In this document: piece after piece, positions 12,604-14,429 of the stretch
Layout of the letters: each line of letters begins with the position of its first letter
Numbering within the stretch: the stretch's first letter is position 1
Assembly: GCA_947479995.1 (NCBI GenBank)
Contig: CANKBT010000039.1
Location: 1 to 14,429 of the forward strand
DNA: 14,429 nucleotides
Origin: Frankiaceae bacterium
GTDB lineage: Bacteria > Actinomycetota > Actinomycetes > Mycobacteriales > SCTD01
Direction of reading: 5' to 3'
The notes under the pieces: generated by a model
What the model was told of the DNA's origin: nothing
The model's input: only the letters and a program-made list of their open reading frames with translations
Databases searched by the model: none
Made by a program: the position numbers and the translations under genes

Positions 12604-13475
12604 GCCCGGGCGAGCCGCCTCCGGCGCAGGCCCCACAGCGGCAGCACCGTGAGCGCGCTCAGCGCGTACGGGGTGGCGGGGGCGGCCCAGCCCAGCGCGA
12701 CGTCGAAGGAGTCGGGCACGCCGAGGCCGCCGACGCGGTCGAGCGGCCAGATGACGACGAAGGCGCGGCCGATGACCTCGTCCTCGGGGACGGTCGTGCG
12801 GCCGACCCGGCTGTCGCCGGAGTTGGAGCGGTGGTCGCCCATGACCCAGAGCCGGCCCTCGGGCACGAGCACGCCGGGGGCGCCGACCGGGCAGGAGGCC
12901 TCGGACTCGCCCGCCTCGCAGAACGGCGTGAGGCTCGGGGCGTCGCCCGGAAACAGGTAGTCGCCCTCGTCGAGCGCGACCGGCGCGCCGCCCTCGGGCT
13001 GCACCGTCACGCGGCCCTCGGCGTCGCAGCACATGACGCGGTCGCCGGGCAGGCCGATGACGCGCTTGATGTAGTCCTCCTCGCCCGGCGCGCCGAAGCC
13101 GAGGAACTGGCTGACGCGGCCGAGCAGGCCCGGCTCGGCGAACTGCGGCCGGTCGGGGTCGGGCGCGGTGCCGGCGAGCGAGGTGCTGGCGTCGAAGACG
13201 ACGACCTCGCCGCGGCGGATGTCGCGGAAGTCGTAGACCAGCTTGTTGACCAGCACCCGGTCGTCCTGCAGCAGGGTGTTGTTCATCGAGCCGGACGGGA
13301 TGTAGAAGGCCTGCACGAGGAAGCCCTTGATGAGCAGGGCGAGGCCGAGCGCGATGACGAGCAGGACCGGCAGCTCCTTCCAGAAGCTGCCGCCCTTCCT
13401 GCGCGGGGCCGCCGGCGCGTCGGCCGCAGCGGGCTCGGGGGCGTCGTCCTGCCGGGTCACGGCGTCCTCGCTCAT
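12600..13475 (-). CDS. lepB: Signal peptidase I
   Basis: The 291-residue protein is a type I signal peptidase that removes signal peptides outside the membrane. A charged, disordered cytoplasmic N terminus (1-33) is followed by a membrane helix (about 35-55). YIPSGSMNNTL (58-68) has the nucleophile S63, YIKRVIGLPGD (135-145) has the general base K137, and GDHRSNSGDSR (213-223) is the C-terminal family box. A second hydrophobic segment (about 260-282) ends in WGLRRRRLARA, giving a C-terminal anchor seen in some Gram-positive enzymes. The inserted cysteines C149, C150, C186 and C195 are unusual enough to note. The ATG at 13475 is preceded 7 bases upstream by TAGTGT and no Shine-Dalgarno sequence, which fits a leaderless message. 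It starts a new unit after the rplS terminator. Confidence 0.96.
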   Translation of the reverse strand: MSEDAVTRQDDAPEPAAADAPAAPRRKGGSFWKELPVLLVIALGLALLIKGFLVQAFYIPSGSMNNTLLQDDRVLVNKLVYDFRDIRRGEVVVFDASTSLAGTAPDPDRPQFAEPGLLGRVSQFLGFGAPGEEDYIKRVIGLPGDRVMCCDAEGRVTVQPEGGAPVALDEGDYLFPGDAPSLTPFCEAGESEASCPVGAPGVLVPEGRLWVMGDHRSNSGDSRVGRTTVPEDEVIGRAFVVIWPLDRVGGLGVPDSFDVALGWAAPATPYALSALTVLPLWGLRRRRLARA

Positions 13476-13482
13476 CGGGTCG

Positions 13483-13488
13483 ACACTA
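13483..13488 (-). promoter_or_regulatory. Candidate -10 element of a leaderless lepB promoter
   Basis: TAGTGT on the minus strand fits the TANNNT -10 pattern and lies 7 bases before the lepB ATG, so transcription would start at or next to the start codon. It sits just downstream of the strong rplS terminator, where a promoter for lepB and the genes after it is needed. No good -35 hexamer is visible 16-18 bases upstream. Confidence 0.4.
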
Positions 13489-13516
13489 ACGGTGCGGTGC
13501 CGGTGCGGTCCGGACG

Positions 13517-13562
13517 CGCCGACGGCGCCGCGCCCCGGGTCGGGGTCGCGGCGCCGTCGGCG
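13517..13562 (-). terminator. Strong intrinsic terminator of rplS
   Basis: Perfect 16-base arms, CGCCGACGGCGCCGCG (13517-13532) and CGCGGCGCCGTCGGCG (13547-13562), enclose a loop that itself contains CCCC (13533-13536) facing GGGG (13542-13545). This gives up to about 20 G-C-rich pairs with one bulged base. It begins 13 bases after the rplS stop and ends 41 bases before lepB. It is the longest inverted repeat I found in the window. No T-run follows. Confidence 0.8.
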
Positions 13563-13575
13563 TGCGCGGGGTGCG

Positions 13576-13944
13576 TCAGCTCTTGGCCGCTGCCGGCACC
13601 GTCTCGCGCTTCTCCTTGATCTTGGCCTTCTTGCCGCGGAGCTCGCGCAGGTAGTAGAGCTTCGCGCGGCGGACGTCACCGCGGGTGACGACCTTGATGT
13701 CCTCGATGACGGGCGTGTGCACCGGGAAGGTGCGCTCGACGCCGACGCCGAAGCTCACCTTGCGGACGGTGAACGTCTCGCGGTTGCCGCCGCCCTGGCG
13801 GCGGATGACGACGCCCTGGAAGCGCTGCACGCGCGAGCGCGAGCCCTCCACGACGCGCACGCCGACGTCGAGCGTGTCCCCGGGTCGGAAGTCGGGGATG
13901 TCGCTGCGCAGCTGCGCGGCGTCGAGCGCGTCGAGGGTGTGCAT
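13576..13944 (-). CDS. rplS: 50S ribosomal protein L19
   Basis: The 122-residue protein is L19, located at the 30S-50S interface. DIPDFRPGDTLDVGVRVVEG (15-34), RFQGVVIRRQGGGNRETFTV (41-60), RKVSFGVGVERTFPVHTP (61-78) and RGDVRRAKLYYLRELRGKKAKIKEKR (88-113) are the well-conserved stretches. The ATG gives the usual actinobacterial start MHTLDALDAAQLRSD. A GGAG element lies 13 bases upstream. It follows trmD across a 74-base gap, the normal order, and is followed by a strong hairpin, so it ends the trmD-rplS transcript. Confidence 0.98.
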   Translation of the reverse strand: MHTLDALDAAQLRSDIPDFRPGDTLDVGVRVVEGSRSRVQRFQGVVIRRQGGGNRETFTVRKVSFGVGVERTFPVHTPVIEDIKVVTRGDVRRAKLYYLRELRGKKAKIKEKRETVPAAAKS

Positions 13945-14018
13945 GGCGGGGTCGCTCCGTCGTCGGTGTCGGGGTGGGGCGTGGGGCGGGCGGCGGTCAC
14001 GCAGCGCCCAGCAGCCCT
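13945..14018 (-). other. trmD-rplS intergenic leader
   Basis: Seventy-four bases between the trmD stop and the rplS ATG on the minus strand. Apart from the GGAG ribosome binding site near rplS it is C-rich on this strand, and I see no convincing hairpin, promoter hexamer or leader peptide. Confidence 0.4.
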
Positions 14019-14429
14019 CTACTCTGCCACACCCCGCGGCGCGGCCTCCAGCGCGCGGGCCTCGGCCAGCACTGCGCGGTCGCGGTCGTCGAGCGCGAGC
14101 CGGTCGAGCAGGTCGGGGCGGCGGGCCGCCGTGCGGCGCAGCGCCTCGTCGCGCCGCCAGCGCGCGATCCGCGCGTGGTCGCCCGACAGCAGCACCGGCG
14201 GCACCTCGCGCCCCTGCCACACCGGCGGCCGGGTGTACGACGGCCCCTCGAGCAGGCCGGCGCTGAAGGAGTCGTCCTCGTGCGAGGCGGCGTTGCCGAG
14301 CACGCCCGGCAGCAGCCGGGCGACCGCCTCGACGACGACGAGCACGGCGACCTCGCCGCCGGCGAGCACGTAGTCGCCGAGCGACAGCTCGCGCACGGGC
14401 ATGCGCTCGGCGGCGTGCTCGACGACGCG
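14019..14429 (-). CDS. trmD: tRNA (guanine-N1)-methyltransferase TrmD, C-terminal part
   Basis: The gene runs off the right end of the window; 136 C-terminal residues and the TAG stop are visible. TrmD methylates G37 of tRNAs that read CNN codons, using S-adenosylmethionine, and prevents frameshifting. The visible part starts RVVEHAAERMPVRELSLGDYVLAGGE, the SAM-binding knot region of TrmD. EAVARLLPGVLGN and then SYTRPPVWQGREVPPVLLSGDHARIARWRR follow, all typical of the family's C-terminal domain. The reading frame stays open to base 14429, so the ATG at 14402 is internal and not the start. It is followed by rplS as in most bacteria. Confidence 0.97.
   Translation of the reverse strand, partial: RVVEHAAERMPVRELSLGDYVLAGGEVAVLVVVEAVARLLPGVLGNAASHEDDSFSAGLLEGPSYTRPPVWQGREVPPVLLSGDHARIARWRRDEALRRTAARRPDLLDRLALDDRDRAVLAEARALEAAPRGVAE

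Noticed and set aside
1..14429. CRISPR arrays, tRNA or rRNA genes, insertion sequences, prophage or conjugation genes
   Set aside because: No regularly spaced repeats, cloverleaf-like sequences, transposase or integrase motifs were seen on either strand.

Overview
The window is very G+C-rich (about three quarters by eye). Its genes have almost only G or C at third codon positions, many GTG starts, and long antisense open frames that are by-products of this composition. The housekeeping block at the right end (trmD-rplS-lepB-rnhB-DUF2469-yraN) and the near-consensus DUF2469 protein, a family of Actinomycetota, indicate a high-G+C actinobacterium. The sequence does not let me name a genus.

Right part (about 9655-14429, minus strand): the 3' end of trmD, then rplS, a very strong terminator, lepB, two tandem paralogous NUDIX genes, rnhB, a DUF2469 gene, a hypothetical gene for a disordered protein, and yraN. 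From lepB to DUF2469 the genes overlap or lie within 9 bases of each other, so they probably form one transcript. A hairpin follows the DUF2469 gene, and the hypothetical gene appears to be its own unit.

Middle (8082-9654): a plus-strand aldehyde dehydrogenase gene converges on yraN across two overlapping hairpins. It is divergent from the large left operon across a 95-base gap.

Left part (7-8081, minus strand): eight tightly packed genes. In transcription order they are a GT4-like glycosyltransferase, a GmhB-type phosphatase, a GT9 (heptosyltransferase-type) glycosyltransferase, a second GT4 glycosyltransferase, a GmhA-type isomerase, a bifunctional HldE-type kinase/nucleotidyltransferase, a short-chain dehydrogenase and a NodU/CmcH-type carbamoyltransferase. 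Six of the seven junctions are 4-base ATGA or GTGA overlaps; the seventh is a 25-base overlap. GmhA, HldE and GmhB together supply all steps from sedoheptulose 7-phosphate to ADP-D-glycero-beta-D-manno-heptose, best known from Gram-negative lipopolysaccharide synthesis. Three glycosyltransferases, a dehydrogenase and a carbamoyltransferase could assemble and decorate a heptose-containing, possibly O-carbamoylated glycan or glycoconjugate. No HldD epimerase, polymerase, flippase or exporter lies in the window, and the operon may continue to the left of position 1. The final product is therefore unknown. This heptose operon in a presumptively Gram-positive genome is the most interesting content of the window.
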